Shown here one piece after another: positions 9,125 to 17,614 of a stretch of DNA of 33,655 nt. Origin of the DNA: Nitrospiraceae bacterium. GTDB lineage: Bacteria; Nitrospirota; Nitrospiria; Nitrospirales; Nitrospiraceae. A program made the position numbers and the translations under genes. Every line of letters begins with the position of its first letter. Positions within the stretch are counted from its first letter, which is position 1. The notes under the pieces are model-generated. The model was not told the DNA's origin, did not search any database, and worked only from the letters and a program-made list of their open reading frames with translations. The DNA lies in assembly GCA_900299245.1 (NCBI GenBank), contig OMJA01000328.1, forward strand, positions 1-33,655, in the 5' to 3' direction.

Positions 9125-9154
9125 TTGCGCCGATCGATACAGTTTTTGTAAAAT
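9125..9154 (+). promoter_or_regulatory. Probable promoter of the 63-residue peptide gene
   Basis: TTGCGC (9125-9130) and TAAAAT (9149-9154) are spaced by 18 bases, in a 119-base gap directly upstream of the small gene. This fits a sigma70-type promoter with a start near 9161 and a leader of about 35 bases. Sequence match only. Confidence 0.4.
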
Positions 9155-9195
9155 GCCCTCCTCATTTTGGATGTACCCTGGAGGGAGGAAAGATC

Positions 9196-9387
9196 ATGAT
9201 GAAGAAATTGCTCGAATCAGTGAGCATGGCAGTTGCCGTCGTGCTGGCAGTCGTCCCGCAAGTCCTCGCGAACGAAGCGCATGGTGACGGCCCCCCGGAC
9301 TACAGCGGCATTACCGGTTTGTACTATGTCATGATCGGCGGGATCCTGGCATACGGCGTATACGACACATTCCTGAAAAAGTCGTAG
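9196..9387 (+). CDS. Small exported membrane protein, unknown function
   Basis: A 63-residue protein of no family I recognise. Residues 1-25 look like a signal peptide: MMKK, then a hydrophobic Ala/Val-rich core, and a possible cleavage after VLA. A short charged linker with His, Asp and Pro follows, and then a second hydrophobic segment (YYVMIGGILAYGVYDTFL) ending in two lysines. It would be inserted in the inner membrane with a small periplasmic loop. A strong GGAGGGAGGAAAG ribosome-binding region precedes the ATG, with a promoter-like element before it and a hairpin after it, so it looks like a deliberately expressed single-gene unit. It could be an accessory subunit of a membrane complex, but nothing nearby names a partner. 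Confidence 0.75.
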   Translation: MMKKLLESVSMAVAVVLAVVPQVLANEAHGDGPPDYSGITGLYYVMIGGILAYGVYDTFLKKS

Positions 9388-9415
9388 TGCCTTCGGGATT
9401 ACCGGTTGAGTTCAG

Positions 9416-9451
9416 ACTCCTGCCCGGTTGAGATATCGATCGGGCAGGAGT
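9416..9451. terminator. Hairpin terminator between convergent genes
   Basis: A perfect 11-bp inverted repeat (9416-9426 with 9441-9451) encloses a 14-base loop. It lies 28 bases after the stop of the 63-residue gene and 2 bases beyond the stop of the convergent esterase gene. On the plus strand it is followed by a T-rich stretch. On the minus strand no T-run follows, so it fits best as a terminator for the plus-strand gene. Confidence 0.7.
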
Positions 9452-9453
9452 TC

Positions 9454-10152
9454 CTATCTTGTTTCCTCTTTTGTCTTCTGCGCCTTCTCCAGCACCGGTT
9501 GTATTGTCCTCAGCATCGTGTCGACGATCGTTCGATAGCCCTGAGGTGTGGGATGGATGCCATCGGCCTGATTGAGCGTATGAGACGCCGCCACTCCTTC
9601 AAGAAAAAACGGGATCAGCGGGAGCTGATAGCGCGCTGCCAGTTCGGGATAGATGCGTTCAAATCCTGACAGATACTCCTTGCCATAATTGGGTGGGAGT
9701 TTCATCCCGGCCAGAATCACCTGTACGCCTGATCGTTGCAACTGCCGGATGATCTGCTCCAGATTCCCTCGCGTCTCATCCACGCGCAGCCCGCGTAAAC
9801 CGTCGTTCGCCCCCAATTCAAGAATCACGACTTCAGGACGGCTCCGTAAAATCCAGGGGACACGTCGCACTCCTCCCGCCGTCGTCTCTCCGCTGACTCC
9901 GGCATTGACGACCCGGTATCGTAACCCAAGTGCATCCAACCGCCGTTGTAATTGAGCGGGGTAGGTCTCATCCGCGGCGACGCCGAGTCCGGCCGTCAGG
10001 CTGTCTCCGAACGCGACGATTTTTGGTCGATCATCCGCTGATGGTGGCGCGGCAAGAGGCACGGCGGTGAACACACCCGTCAACCACACCAGAACAATGC
10101 ACCCAATACCTGCGCGTCTCCCCGGTGATTGCAATTTCAATCGTCGCTCCAT
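9454..10152 (-). CDS. tesA: Arylesterase / SGNH hydrolase (TesA-like)
   Basis: A 232-residue secreted GDSL/SGNH esterase like TesA (lysophospholipase L1, thioesterase I). An N-terminal hydrophobic segment (residues ~15-35) looks like a signal peptide. Mature blocks are GDSLTAGLG with the nucleophile Ser51, a NAGVSGETTAGG block with the oxyanion glycine, GANDG, and DGIHPT near the C-terminus supplying the catalytic Asp and His. The enzyme should hydrolyse acyl esters or thioesters in the periplasm. The start could be 10152 or 10173 (seven residues longer); the open frame extends further, but upstream of these it is antisense to the ABC gene. It is divergent from the YbbA/YbbP-like pair, a conserved arrangement in many proteobacteria. 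Confidence 0.92.
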   Translation of the reverse strand: MERRLKLQSPGRRAGIGCIVLVWLTGVFTAVPLAAPPSADDRPKIVAFGDSLTAGLGVAADETYPAQLQRRLDALGLRYRVVNAGVSGETTAGGVRRVPWILRSRPEVVILELGANDGLRGLRVDETRGNLEQIIRQLQRSGVQVILAGMKLPPNYGKEYLSGFERIYPELAARYQLPLIPFFLEGVAASHTLNQADGIHPTPQGYRTIVDTMLRTIQPVLEKAQKTKEETR

Positions 10153-10213
10153 CTCCGTACAGTATAATACCATCTCGCGAACCGTCCCCCGTTGAGGAGG
10201 AATACCACGACAC

Positions 10214-10897
10214 ATGATTTGCGTCACACAGCTTTCAATGCGTCTGGCAGCCGGAGGTCGAGCCGTGCCTATTCTGGACAATCTCTCTTTGGAGATTCCG
10301 GACAAGCAAATGGTCGCAATCGTCGGGCCATCGGGCAGCGGGAAATCGACTCTCCTCGGATTGATGGCCGGCCTCGATCGACCGACATCTGGCTCCATCC
10401 TGCTGGATGGCCAGGAATTGACGACCATGTCAGAAAGTGCGCTGGCCCGTTTTCGACGCGCCAAGATCGGCTATATCTTCCAATCATTCCACCTCATTCC
10501 CACACTCACGGCCCGTGAAAATGTCGCCGTGCCGCTGGATCTCAGCGGTGAACGGCACGGCGATGAACGGGCGGCCGACCTGCTGGCTGCCGTCGGATTG
10601 GCCGATCGCCTCGATCATTATCCCGTACAGCTCTCCGGCGGGGAGCAGCAGCGCGTCGCGGTCGCCAGGGCCTTTGCCTGTCGGCCGCCGTTCTTGTTTG
10701 CCGACGAGCCGACCGGCAACCTGGATAGCGCCACAGGCACGCATGTGATCGATCTCCTCCTGGCCATGCATCGAGACTACGGCACCACTCTGGTGCTCGT
10801 CACCCATGACCGTGATCTGGCCGGACACATGCAACGGATCGTGTCGTTGCGGGACGGACAGATCGAGTCGGATCTGCCGACGGACAGCCGCACATGA
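10214..10897 (+). CDS. ybbA: ABC transporter ATP-binding protein (YbbA/LolD type)
   Basis: A 227-residue ABC ATPase of the MacB/LolD/YbbA class. It has Walker A GPSGSGKST (38-46), the Q-loop in YIFQSFHLIPTLTARENV, the signature LSGGEQQRVAVARA, Walker B FLFADEPTGNLD and the H-loop LVTHD. These ATPases drive mechanotransmission through FtsX-like permeases rather than classical transport. Its stop overlaps the start of the permease gene by four bases (ATGA at 10894), so the two are surely translated together. An AGGAGG sequence lies 15-20 bases before the ATG, which is longer than ideal. Confidence 0.95.
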   Translation: MICVTQLSMRLAAGGRAVPILDNLSLEIPDKQMVAIVGPSGSGKSTLLGLMAGLDRPTSGSILLDGQELTTMSESALARFRRAKIGYIFQSFHLIPTLTARENVAVPLDLSGERHGDERAADLLAAVGLADRLDHYPVQLSGGEQQRVAVARAFACRPPFLFADEPTGNLDSATGTHVIDLLLAMHRDYGTTLVLVTHDRDLAGHMQRIVSLRDGQIESDLPTDSRT

Positions 10898-13566
10898 ACG
10901 TGTTCGTCCTCAGCATGGCCTGGCGAGAAACCCGTGCCGCGTGGCGGCATTTTTTCTATTTCCTCACCTGTATCGCGGTAGGAGTCGGCGCACTCGTAGG
11001 GGTGTCACTGTTCTCGGCTCAACTGGGACACGCCGTCACGAAAGAAGCCCGGGGCTTGCTCGGCGGCGACCTGGAAATCCGGCTCTCCCGCCAGATCAGC
11101 CAGGACGGCCTCGCCTTTCTGGCGTCGCTTTCCCATCGCAACATTGCGACGACACACGTGAGCGAGTTGATCGGCATGGCCGCACAGATTCCCGGGACAC
11201 GATCCGGCGGCCAGCCTTCACAAATCGTCGAACTCAAGGCTGTGGAAGCACAATATCCGTTGTACGGAACCCTGCGCCTTGAACCTGATCGCCCGCTGTG
11301 GGAACTGCTGCAACTTCAGCCGGCCGGCTGCCCGGCACAACCCTGCTGGGGTGCAGTCGTTCAGGAATCATTGCTCATCAGAATGGGATTGACTGTCGGT
11401 CAGCCTCTCACCATCGGCCAGGCAACCTTCCGCATCACCGGCGTGGTGAGAACCGAGCCGGACCGCATGGCGAACGCCTTCAGCCTGGGTCCTCGTGTGT
11501 TGATTGCGCAGGATGGCCTCCGCGCCACAGAATTGGTAACACTCGGCAGCCGCATACGGGAACGATATCTGTTACATCTCCCGTTCTCCGCACACGTTGA
11601 ACCGCTCTTGTATGAATTGCGGAGCCGCTTGACAGCCGAATCCCCGCGCGTATCGACCTATCGGGATGCACAACCCCAGTTAAAACAGTTTTTGGAGCAA
11701 CTGACCCGGTATCTCGGGCTCATCGGCCTGACCGCCTTGTTTGTCGGCGGGATGGGCGTCGCCACATCCGTGCGGGCCTTCCTGCGCGAGAAACTGGCGA
11801 CGATCGCGATTCTGAAAACGGTCGGAGCCGATTCTCCAACGATCATCAAAACCTACGCAACTCAGGCGCTTCTCTTAGGCCTGGCCGGCAGCGTCGCAGG
11901 ACTGGTACTCGGCATCGCTCTCGAACAATCCCTGCCCTGGGCACTGTCCTCATGGTTTGCTTCAGACATGCTGGAGCAGATTGGTTTTACCTCGGCCCTC
12001 TCCTTTGATTCACTCATGCCCTTAGGGAAGGGCCTGGCCCTCGGATTGCTCACCACGCTGCTCTTCGCGCTCTGGCCGTTGTTGACCATTCGGTCCGTGA
12101 AGCCCGTCGCGCTGCTCCGGCGCGATGCACTTACGGCGGAGCGGCAACCGGATTCCACTACACGGACATGGCAACGACCACTCGCCCACGTCGATCGGGC
12201 CCGGCTGGTCACCGCCGGTGTGATCGCCACCGGGCTTGCCTTGCTTTCAATATGGCAGGCCGGCGCCTGGAAGATCGGCCTGCTCTTCATGGGGGCTTTT
12301 ATCCTTGCCATCGCTCTGTCGGGCGGCGCCGCCTGGATCTTGATCAACGTACTAGCCACGGCTGGCCGCTTGAAACACCTGGCCATCCGCCAGGCAGTCG
12401 GCAATATCATCCGTCCGGGAAGTCAGGCCGTCAGTACGACGATTGCTATCGGCATCGGCGTCATGGTCATCGTCACCGTCGCGCTGGTTGAACAGGCCTT
12501 GCTCCGGCAGGTGGGGGAGAGCCGGCCGTCTGATGCCCCCACGTTTTTCTTCATTGATATCCAGCCCGACCAGGTTGAGGGGATGACCCGCCTTCTTCGA
12601 GACCGGTCGGACAACCTCCCGCCGACGCTGACGCCGCTGGTCCGTTCGCGACTCGCGGCCGTGAACGGCCGGACGGTTCAAAAAGAAGCCGCCTCAGAGG
12701 AAGAGGAACGGGCGGCACAGACGGCGGACAAAGACCGGCGAAGACAGACCTGGTACCAAACTCGCGAGTATGCGCTCACCTTCCTGAACCGGCTGCCGAA
12801 AGACAACCTGATCGTGAAAGGGGAGTGGTGGGCGCCCGGGCAAACATTCTCCACTCCGATGGTGTCTATTGAGGAAGACGCGGCCAGAGCACTGGGGCTG
12901 GACATCGGACACACTCTCGAGCTCGATATTCAGGGAACACCGTTGGTCGCGGAAGTCAGCAGTATTCGCAAAGTGGAATGGGGAAACTTCTCCACGAATT
13001 TTTACATGATTCTGTCGCCGGGCTCGTTGGATGGAGCCCCCCTCACCTATGTCGCAACCGTCCGGGTCCGGCCCACGGAGGAAGTCCCGCTTCAGCAGGC
13101 CGTCGTTGCCGAATATCCGAATGTCACCGCCATTAATATCAGCGATGTCCTCGACAGTTTCGCGCGGATTCTCGACCGCCTGACGCTGGCCATCCATGCC
13201 GTCGCCCTATTCTGCGTCCTCACCGGTGGGCTGGTCATGGGGGCTGCGCTCGCCGCAACCCGCTATCGCCGGCTCTATGAATCGGTCGTGCTGAAAGCGC
13301 TGGGCGCCACCAGGATCTTGATTCTGGGATCGTTTGCGGCCGAGTACTTATTACTGGGTATCGTGGGAGGTCTGACGGGTGTCGGATTGGCCAGCGCCTT
13401 GTCCTGGGCGCTGTTACGATATATTTTTGAACTGCCGTGGACGCTCCATCCACACATCTTGTTCATCGGACTCGGACTGACGATGGGCCTTACGCTGAGC
13501 GTCGGGTTGCTCAGCTCCTATCGCCTGCTCGGTCAACGCCCCTTGGCCGTCCTTAGGCACGAGTAG
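10894..13566 (+). CDS. ybbP: FtsX-like ABC transporter permease (YbbP-like)
   Basis: An 890-residue permease with two FtsX-type modules. One N-terminal membrane helix (about 18-40) is followed by a large periplasmic domain. The first FtsX module is at about 275-410 (containing REKLATIAILKTVGA), extra membrane helices lie at about 435-500, and there is a second periplasmic domain. The C-terminal FtsX module is at about 765-880 (containing YESVVLKALGATR). This ten-helix layout matches YbbP rather than four-helix MacB or LolC. YbbA-YbbP-TesA form a conserved neighbourhood proposed to handle hydrophobic compounds or lipids at the envelope; the substrate is not shown by the sequence. Its 3' end overlaps the convergent PilZ gene by 14 bases. 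Confidence 0.93.
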   Translation: MNVFVLSMAWRETRAAWRHFFYFLTCIAVGVGALVGVSLFSAQLGHAVTKEARGLLGGDLEIRLSRQISQDGLAFLASLSHRNIATTHVSELIGMAAQIPGTRSGGQPSQIVELKAVEAQYPLYGTLRLEPDRPLWELLQLQPAGCPAQPCWGAVVQESLLIRMGLTVGQPLTIGQATFRITGVVRTEPDRMANAFSLGPRVLIAQDGLRATELVTLGSRIRERYLLHLPFSAHVEPLLYELRSRLTAESPRVSTYRDAQPQLKQFLEQLTRYLGLIGLTALFVGGMGVATSVRAFLREKLATIAILKTVGADSPTIIKTYATQALLLGLAGSVAGLVLGIALEQSLPWALSSWFASDMLEQIGFTSALSFDSLMPLGKGLALGLLTTLLFALWPLLTIRSVKPVALLRRDALTAERQPDSTTRTWQRPLAHVDRARLVTAGVIATGLALLSIWQAGAWKIGLLFMGAFILAIALSGGAAWILINVLATAGRLKHLAIRQAVGNIIRPGSQAVSTTIAIGIGVMVIVTVALVEQALLRQVGESRPSDAPTFFFIDIQPDQVEGMTRLLRDRSDNLPPTLTPLVRSRLAAVNGRTVQKEAASEEEERAAQTADKDRRRQTWYQTREYALTFLNRLPKDNLIVKGEWWAPGQTFSTPMVSIEEDAARALGLDIGHTLELDIQGTPLVAEVSSIRKVEWGNFSTNFYMILSPGSLDGAPLTYVATVRVRPTEEVPLQQAVVAEYPNVTAINISDVLDSFARILDRLTLAIHAVALFCVLTGGLVMGAALAATRYRRLYESVVLKALGATRILILGSFAAEYLLLGIVGGLTGVGLASALSWALLRYIFELPWTLHPHILFIGLGLTMGLTLSVGLLSSYRLLGQRPLAVLRHE

Positions 13567-14050
13567 ACTCGGTCATCCAGATATCCAGAATGCCCCGGAG
13601 TCGCCGTTGATCCTGGGGATGCAGACGGACAAAACGGAGGCCGAGTGCGCCACAGGACGACGACCGGACGATCGCTTCATCGACGGTGATCGGAAACGAG
13701 CAGTTGGAATGCTGAAACTCCAATTCCAGGCGCGTGCCCGGAATCACCGGATGGTCACAGCGGATTCGACAGCCGCGAATTGATAAATCCTGCAGTACGC
13801 CCTCACACCCGAGTGCATGAGGAGACGAACCGAGTGATTTGAACCACACAGGGAAATCCACCGCAACCCGGTCAAAGTTACGGCGGGGACTCTCGGCAAG
13901 ACAGCCGAGGAACGAACGAAAACGCTGCGCACACAGCTGACACCGAAAGGGATAGACGGTCACACAGCCGAGGAGCCGGTCGGCGACAGACTGCCTGGCG
14001 GCAAGCCGGGTCTTCGCCGTCCCACACGAAGGGCAGACCACGCACCCCAT
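13553..14050 (-). CDS. Zinc-ribbon PilZ domain protein (putative c-di-GMP receptor)
   Basis: 165 residues. The N-terminus has two CxxC pairs (Cys6/Cys9 and Cys37/Cys40), fitting a zinc ribbon. A PilZ domain follows: the arginine-rich motif RRNFDR (56-61) and the DxSxxG motif at 88-93 (DLSIRG) are both present, so c-di-GMP binding is plausible. The end fits the PilZ barrel (GALGLRFVRLHPQDQRRLRGIL). There is no membrane segment. A strong AGGAGGAAG ribosome-binding site lies just before the ATG. The gene ends 14 bases inside the 3' end of the YbbP-like gene, tail to tail. No partner protein is encoded next to it. Confidence 0.85.
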   Translation of the reverse strand: MGCVVCPSCGTAKTRLAARQSVADRLLGCVTVYPFRCQLCAQRFRSFLGCLAESPRRNFDRVAVDFPVWFKSLGSSPHALGCEGVLQDLSIRGCRIRCDHPVIPGTRLELEFQHSNCSFPITVDEAIVRSSSCGALGLRFVRLHPQDQRRLRGILDIWMTESTRA

Positions 14051-14193
14051 TCGATCTTCCTCCTGCTTCGAATGAACGGGGCAATCGTACGACCTCTTTC
14101 CCTCCTTCTGCTACCCCTCGAAGGTACAAGGGAAAACTCTCTAGCTAAACGCTTCGCCCGGTCGCATCTGTCGCGTGCACATTCTGCTCCGGC

Positions 14194-16767
14194 TCAGCCC
14201 TTGAGCCGTTGAGCCAAGCCCCGGCGCTCTCGTTCACGGAAGGTGACGGCGATGCGCAATTGCTCCAAATACTGTTCCAGTGTCTTCCCGCCGAGATCGA
14301 TCTTGCGGGAGGCAAAGAACTCGCACACGTCCTGTTCGAGTTCGGGCGTCGCGAGCGCACCGATGCCGCCGCACATGCGCCGCAGGCCCTGCTTCGGAAA
14401 GAGCCGGTCCATCTGATCCCAGTTCGTCTTTACAAACTCCCAGGCAAGTTCACGTCCATGCACATTGCTCATCACGGCACTCACGACAAAGGGCGCGTCC
14501 TGCGTCCGAATCGCTCCGTTGATGGTTCGGGCCAGCGTCTGCGTCAGCAGCGCCGGGGATTGAAAGGCTGCGAGGGCGAAGAGATAGCGCCGCTCTTCCT
14601 GCGGAGTGGCGGCCGATCGGGAATGATCCGAGAACTCGTTGTACCGCGCCTCGTCGCCGGTATGTGCCAGGATCGCAACGAGCGCCGGAATCACATTCGG
14701 ATCAATACGAGACGGATCCGTCCGGTAGGCCTGATACTGCTCCGCTGCCTGCTGCTGAATAACCGGATCGTTGCCCAGCTTTCCCAGCGAGCCGATCAGC
14801 TCTCCCCGCAACTGTCTGACCAGTTCGTCGTCGCCCGGCCGAGGTGTCCACCCCAGCTCATGGACCGCCGGTGCGAGCCGCGCGCGAACGAAGGCTTCGA
14901 GAACCGGCCGGTCGTCATCGGTAATAATCCGATTCAAGAATGCGAAAGAATCAAGAAGTACCGCCCACACATTCTTGTCCCGCTCCCCCACAAAGTGGCC
15001 GGTCAGATGCAGGTAATCGGAAAGCGGGGTGAGCCCGGAGACCGTCGTCGCCCAGACATCGCTGACCAGACTGAATCGCTCGCTCGGAGCAAGCTGTCCG
15101 ACTCCGGCGTCCAGGATGCGCCGGAGCAGTGCGGAGTCGTATCGAACCCGATAGAATCCGTGGCCCGCTTCGTTCACAAACAGGTGCTGAACGCCGCTCG
15201 GCAGACTCACGCGCATCTCCCGATCCGTCAAGAGGAGGCGGCGATGTTCGGACTTCCCGTCCGTCGTGGTCCTGATTTGCACGGGAATCTGCCAACGCGC
15301 CTCGGTCGATTCGGGAGACGGGAGATAGGTAAACCGCTGCTGCGAGAGCACAATCTCCGTCGCCTGCTCCTGGCGCACTGTCACCAAAGGATAGCCCGGC
15401 TGAAAAATCCACCCGTCCATGAGGTCAGGTACCGCCTGGTTCGCAGCCTGTCCCAACGACACCCATAAATCCTTGGTGTCGGCATTGCCGTAGGCATGGT
15501 CGCGGAGATACGCCCGCACGCCGTCGCGGAACACCGCCGGGCCGATATGCTGTTCGAGCATGCGCAGCACAGATGCGCCTTTCTCGTAGGTCAGCACGTC
15601 AAACATCGCATCGGCGTCTTTCGGCGCGCGCACGGGATATTCGATCGGACGTGTGCTGAGCAGACCGTCCACGGAAAAGGCAGCAGCCCGCGAAACGCCG
15701 AAGGCGTCCCAGCGCTTCCACTCCGGTTTCCAGGCATCGACCGCGAGCATCTCCATGAACGTCGCGAACGCTTCGTTCAACCACAACCCGTTCCACCAGG
15801 ACATGGTGACCAGATCGCCGAACCACATATGAGCATTTTCGTGCGCGACGACATCGGCCACCCGCTCCCGCTCGGCATGCGTCCCGGTTCGTTCATCCAC
15901 GAGCAACGCGGTTTCGCGGAAGGTAATGGCGCCGAGGTTTTCCATTGCGCCGGAGGCAAAGTCGGGAATGGCGAGGAGATCGAGTTTGTCCCCGGGATAG
16001 GCAATACCGTAATACTCCTCGAAAAACCTGAGCGACGCGGCAGCGATGTCCATGCCGAACGGCGTAAGGGCCTGTTTGCCGGGCACGGTCCAGAGACGGA
16101 GCGGCGTCTTGCCGACGAACCGCGGCTTGGTCGCTTCAAGCTGCCCCACGATGAAAGCGACCAGATAGGTGGACATCTTCATGCTATCGGCAAATCGCAT
16201 CACCTTCTTGCCGGATTCGACGGAGTCGGACACGAGCGACGTATTCGAGACGGCCGTCAGACCCGGATCAATCACCAGGGTCGTGGCAAAGACGGCTTTG
16301 AAATCCGGCTCATCCCAGCAGGGAAAGGCCCTGCGTGCATCGGTCGCTTCAAATTGTGTCGCCGCCATGGTGTGCGAGACGCCGGCCTGATCTTTGTAGG
16401 TACTACGATAGAACCCGCGCAGGTGGTCGTTCAATTGTCCTTGAAACGCCAGCGTCAACTGCCATTCTCCCACTGCAACCGGGCGGGGAAATGTCAGCCG
16501 ACCACGCTGCATCGCCTGGTCGAGTTCGATGACCGCATCGAATCGCTCGCCGGCAGCTCCCTTGATCGTCGCGGAAGACAGCGTGAGATCAACAGCGTTC
16601 AGGATGATCACGCTGGTGGCTTGCGTCACCGTCAGAGCGATCGTCACGACACCTGAAAAGGTGGCGGTGGTGAGATCCGGCTCCAGCCGTAACTCATAGC
16701 GCTGCGGGATGACGTGTCGCGGTAATCGATAGGGATCGAGGCTTCCGGGGGTCTCATCGAGCGTCAT
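14194..16767 (-). CDS. M1 family zinc metallo-aminopeptidase
   Basis: About 857 residues. The exopeptidase motif GAMENLG is at 273-279. The zinc site HENAH is at 309-313, with the third ligand Glu332 in WLNEAF, the usual HExxH-X18-E spacing. An ERAP1-like C-terminal helical domain covers roughly the last 320 residues. The length and layout match the ERAP/tricorn-interacting factor F3 branch of M1 enzymes, which remove N-terminal residues from peptides. The start is set at 16767, preceded by an AAGG purine stretch. The open frame extends to a GTG at 16890, giving a 41-residue hydrophobic N-terminus that could conceivably act as a signal peptide. It is the last gene of the sugar-phosphate operon, 145 bases after rpiA with the chosen start. 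Confidence 0.92.
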   Translation of the reverse strand: MTLDETPGSLDPYRLPRHVIPQRYELRLEPDLTTATFSGVVTIALTVTQATSVIILNAVDLTLSSATIKGAAGERFDAVIELDQAMQRGRLTFPRPVAVGEWQLTLAFQGQLNDHLRGFYRSTYKDQAGVSHTMAATQFEATDARRAFPCWDEPDFKAVFATTLVIDPGLTAVSNTSLVSDSVESGKKVMRFADSMKMSTYLVAFIVGQLEATKPRFVGKTPLRLWTVPGKQALTPFGMDIAAASLRFFEEYYGIAYPGDKLDLLAIPDFASGAMENLGAITFRETALLVDERTGTHAERERVADVVAHENAHMWFGDLVTMSWWNGLWLNEAFATFMEMLAVDAWKPEWKRWDAFGVSRAAAFSVDGLLSTRPIEYPVRAPKDADAMFDVLTYEKGASVLRMLEQHIGPAVFRDGVRAYLRDHAYGNADTKDLWVSLGQAANQAVPDLMDGWIFQPGYPLVTVRQEQATEIVLSQQRFTYLPSPESTEARWQIPVQIRTTTDGKSEHRRLLLTDREMRVSLPSGVQHLFVNEAGHGFYRVRYDSALLRRILDAGVGQLAPSERFSLVSDVWATTVSGLTPLSDYLHLTGHFVGERDKNVWAVLLDSFAFLNRIITDDDRPVLEAFVRARLAPAVHELGWTPRPGDDELVRQLRGELIGSLGKLGNDPVIQQQAAEQYQAYRTDPSRIDPNVIPALVAILAHTGDEARYNEFSDHSRSAATPQEERRYLFALAAFQSPALLTQTLARTINGAIRTQDAPFVVSAVMSNVHGRELAWEFVKTNWDQMDRLFPKQGLRRMCGGIGALATPELEQDVCEFFASRKIDLGGKTLEQYLEQLRIAVTFRERERRGLAQRLKG

Positions 16768-16912
16768 ATCTTCGCCTTTCGGTCGAGCTGCCGTGGTCGC
16801 TGCGTATGTTTGATTAACTGCCGAATGAACCGTGCAGGCGATGGGAAGGGCCAGAACAATTCTGGCCTGTCCGGCCAGCCACGTGAGCACCTGGCCCGGC
16901 CGACAGACCCGC

Positions 16913-17614
16913 TCACTTCCCCGGCGCGTGGTAAACCTGAACCCCCTGAGAGGATCCGACGATCAGGATATTCGTTCGATCGACAAAGAGTCCTGTTTCT
17001 ACGATCCCGGGGATTTGGTTCAGTGCGATTTCGAGCTCGCCAGGCTGATCGATCCGCGCCAGATGGACATCGACGATCAGGTTCCCGGCCTCGGTTCTGA
17101 ACGGTGCGCCGTTTCGTTCTCGCAGCACTACGCGGCTTTTGGTCAGGGTCTCGATCTCGCGCGCGGTACTTCCCCATCCAAAAGGAATGACCTCAATGGG
17201 CAGCGGGAAAGACCCTCCGAGCACCGGCACCTGTTTGGTGTGATCGACGAGAACGATGAATTGCCTGGCGGAAGCCGCGACGATCTTCTCCTTGAGGAGC
17301 GCGCCGCCGCCGCCTTTGATCAGATTGAATCCGGGATCGACTTGATCCGCACCGTCGATGGCGACGTCGATTTCCCAGCGGTTATCCGCGTCGATCAGTG
17401 TAATCCCGGCCTGGCGGGCGAGCGCCGCGGTTTCCTGCGATGTGGGAATTCCCCGAAGCGACATTCCGGCGCGAACCTTTTCGCCGAGCGCGATGACCAT
17501 GTGTTTGGCCGTCGAACCGGTGCCCAATCCCACAACCATCCCGTCGCGAACGAACTCGACGGCTCGCAAGGCAGCTGCTTTTTTCAGACCGTCCAGATCC
17601 AGCGGTGCCGTCAT
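16913..17614 (-). CDS. rpiA: Ribose-5-phosphate isomerase A
   Basis: A 233-residue RpiA that interconverts ribose 5-phosphate and ribulose 5-phosphate in the pentose phosphate and Calvin-type pathways. It shows the phosphate-binding loop GLGTGSTA near residue 30, the block IDGADQVDP with catalytic Asp residues, and KGGGGALLKEKIVA with the active-site lysine. The length is typical. Its start codon overlaps the stop of the glucokinase gene by four bases (17611-17614), indicating coupling in the pgi-pgl-glk-rpiA operon. Confidence 0.97.
   Translation of the reverse strand: MTAPLDLDGLKKAAALRAVEFVRDGMVVGLGTGSTAKHMVIALGEKVRAGMSLRGIPTSQETAALARQAGITLIDADNRWEIDVAIDGADQVDPGFNLIKGGGGALLKEKIVAASARQFIVLVDHTKQVPVLGGSFPLPIEVIPFGWGSTAREIETLTKSRVVLRERNGAPFRTEAGNLIVDVHLARIDQPGELEIALNQIPGIVETGLFVDRTNILIVGSSQGVQVYHAPGK

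Noticed and set aside
10163..10168. A perfect TATAAT upstream of the ABC ATPase gene
   Set aside because: No acceptable -35 hexamer lies 16-18 bases upstream; the nearest TTGCAA is 28 bases away, so I did not call a promoter.
14191..14207. Small inverted repeat (GGCTCA...TGAGCC) at the aminopeptidase stop codon
   Set aside because: The stem is only six base pairs and no T-run follows on the minus strand, so it is not a convincing terminator.
14209..16656. Two long plus-strand open frames (about 419 and 386 codons) opposite the M1 aminopeptidase
   Set aside because: They are antisense to a gene with intact catalytic motifs, are rich in Arg, His and Pro as expected of shadow frames in GC-rich DNA, and contain no recognisable domain.
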